A stretch of 64,000 bases of DNA from Bacteroidota bacterium (GTDB lineage Bacteria > Bacteroidota > Bacteroidia > 2-12-FULL-35-15), in the NCBI GenBank assembly GCA_947479085.1, contig CANJYB010000020.1, positions 1-64,000 on the forward strand. Direction: 5' to 3'. Both the position numbers and the translations under genes were made by a program. This document shows, in pieces, positions 62,190 through 64,000 of this stretch (the stretch's first letter is position 1; the number at the start of each line of letters is the position of its first letter). Under the pieces are notes generated by a model. The model ran no database searches, was not told the origin of the DNA, and saw only the letters and a list, made by a program, of their open reading frames with translations.

Positions 62190-63398
62190 TTGAAGACATT
62201 TTACAAAAAATTTTCGGAGCGGTTTATAGAGGGGCTATTAATGTTGAGCAGCAGTATTACCAGTTTAACCGTGGTACTTATTGTCGTTTTTCTTTTTAAA
62301 GAAGGAATAGGTTTATTTAATCAAAAGCCTGTAGAGCCGGGGTATGTTATCGCCATTAATAAAAACAATAAGGTTAAGGAATTATCATCCGTTCAGCTTA
62401 AAAACATTTACGACCAGAAAATTACCCACTGGAGTGAAGTAGGCGGCACCCACGACTCGATAGTTTTATTTCAACTCGAGGACATTTCCAATTATTATTC
62501 GGACGAACAGATAGGAGACAATATGCAAAACTTAGGTAGCTGCATGAGTCGCCTGGTAGATAGTTTGCCGAATATTATTGCTTTTTTTCCTGATAAATAT
62601 TTAGATAAAAAATTCCAGGGAACTTTATTGGAAGTGGACAAGGTAACGCTTCACGATTTTTTTGCCGGAAAAGAATGGATACCAACTGCCAAACCTTCCG
62701 CACAGCTTGGAGTATTGCCATTGATACTCGGAACTCTTTGGGTGAGTCTCGGAGCTATATTACTTGCCCTTCCTCTTGGTCTTGCCGCTGCAGTTTACAT
62801 GAGCGAAATAGCCAACGAACGCGTTAGAAGAATAATGAAACCTTTGATTGAGTTATTGGCCGGTATTCCATCAGTTGTATATGGTTTCTTCGGACTGGTA
62901 ATTATTGTTCCGCTGATTCAAAAAACATTTGACTTACCCGTAGGAGAAACCGGTCTGGCAGGTAGCATAGTACTTGGCATAATGGCACTACCAACTATTA
63001 TCACTATTTCGGAAGATGCCATGCGAAACACCCCAAGAGCAATGAAGGAAGCAAGTCTGGCGTTAGGGGCAAGCAGATGGCAAACCATTTATAAAGTAAT
63101 TATTCCTTATTCCATTTCGGGTATTTCAGCAGGTGCCATATTAGGAATAGGAAGGGCAATAGGAGAAACAATGGCAGTATTAATGGTTACTGGAAATGCT
63201 GCTGTTATTCCGCATTCTATACTTGCTCCTGTAAGAACCATACCTGCTACCATAGCAGCGGAATTGGGGGAAACATCAAATGGAGGATTGCATTATAAGG
63301 CATTGTTTGCATTGGGGTGCATTTTGTTCCTTATTACATTATTTATTAATCTGACGGTGGAATTTATTTCAAACAGGCAAAAACATAATAAACATTAA
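62190..63398 (+). CDS. pstC: phosphate ABC transporter permease PstC with PstS-like periplasmic insertion
   Basis: EIANERVRRIMKPLIELLAGIPSVVYGFFGLV, RAIGETMAVLMVTGNAAVIP. Confidence 0.93.
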   Translation: MKTFYKKFSERFIEGLLMLSSSITSLTVVLIVVFLFKEGIGLFNQKPVEPGYVIAINKNNKVKELSSVQLKNIYDQKITHWSEVGGTHDSIVLFQLEDISNYYSDEQIGDNMQNLGSCMSRLVDSLPNIIAFFPDKYLDKKFQGTLLEVDKVTLHDFFAGKEWIPTAKPSAQLGVLPLILGTLWVSLGAILLALPLGLAAAVYMSEIANERVRRIMKPLIELLAGIPSVVYGFFGLVIIVPLIQKTFDLPVGETGLAGSIVLGIMALPTIITISEDAMRNTPRAMKEASLALGASRWQTIYKVIIPYSISGISAGAILGIGRAIGETMAVLMVTGNAAVIPHSILAPVRTIPATIAAELGETSNGGLHYKALFALGCILFLITLFINLTVEFISNRQKHNKH

Positions 63399-63455
63399 TT
63401 CAAGAACAACCTCTATCAGGGTTTAGAACCATGACAGGGGTAAAACTGGAAATAT

Positions 63456-64000
63456 ATGATTAACGAAATAAAAATAACTAAGCGTAAAAAAAGAAACCAG
63501 GCCATCGCATTCTGGATTTTCAGATTGCTCAGTTATTCAATTGTGGCTATACTGTTTATTATACTTTCTTTTATAGTGTACAAAGGCGCTTCAGTAATCA
63601 ATTGGGGTTTTATTACTAAAATGCCCGAAGAGGGTATGACCAAGGGAGGTATTTATCCTGCAATTATCGGTACCTTATGCCTTGTGGCAGGCAGTATGGT
63701 ATTTGCGTTCCCTGTTGGAGTATTAGCAGCTATTTACATGAATGAGTATGTAAAAGATGGCATCATAAAAAAGATAATAAAACAAATGACAAACAACTTG
63801 GCAGGTATTCCTTCCATCGTTTTTGGTTTGTTCGGAATGTCCTTATTTGTAAATAAATTACATTTCGGAGATTCTATCTTGGCCGGTTCCCTTACTTTGG
63901 GATTACTTGCACTACCGGTAGTTATCCGCACTACAGAAGAAGCATTAAAAGCTGTGGACAATACCTTTCGCCAGGCAAGTTTAGGCTTAGGGGCCAGTAA
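63456..64000 (+). CDS. pstA: phosphate ABC transporter permease PstA (truncated by window end)
   Basis: MINEIKITKRKKRNQAIAFWIFRLLSYS...NNLAGIPSIVFGLFGMSLF...ALPVVIRTTEEALKAVDNTFRQASLGLGAS; open to the window edge. Confidence 0.9.
   Translation, partial: MINEIKITKRKKRNQAIAFWIFRLLSYSIVAILFIILSFIVYKGASVINWGFITKMPEEGMTKGGIYPAIIGTLCLVAGSMVFAFPVGVLAAIYMNEYVKDGIIKKIIKQMTNNLAGIPSIVFGLFGMSLFVNKLHFGDSILAGSLTLGLLALPVVIRTTEEALKAVDNTFRQASLGLGAS

Overview
The window is a Bacteroidota-type chromosomal segment. Support for this comes from T9SS or gliding-type C-terminal domains, TAnnTTTG promoters and AT-rich intergenic DNA. It is mostly housekeeping genes: acs, pyrC, kbl, rimK cluster, purD, purQ, an alpha-2-macroglobulin, ribE, trpS, amidohydrolases, hflX, carbonic anhydrase plus SulP, a GH1 glucosidase and a pst phosphate-uptake locus. 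I saw no rRNA, tRNA, CRISPR or obvious prophage. The most unusual signal is a set of five intergenic arrays at about 2956-3215, 13715-13933, 20706-21027, 39602-39878 and 54126-54376. Their sequences are unrelated to each other, but all share one architecture: an exact 42-bp (or 2 x 21-bp) period, small dyads whose centres fall on a 21-bp lattice in most arrays, total length of about 210-280 bp, and inverted repeats at the outer borders. Flanking gene orientation varies (co-directional, divergent, convergent), so they are not simple terminators. I also found a Pho-box-like 11-bp direct-repeat element upstream of the porin, pstS and pstC with identical 20-nt spacing to the -7 element. Other observations are a PstS-like segment inside PstC, a head-to-head junction of two truncated genes near 59.24 kb, and a NYN-type RNase two-gene module with a 20-bp operator-like repeat.
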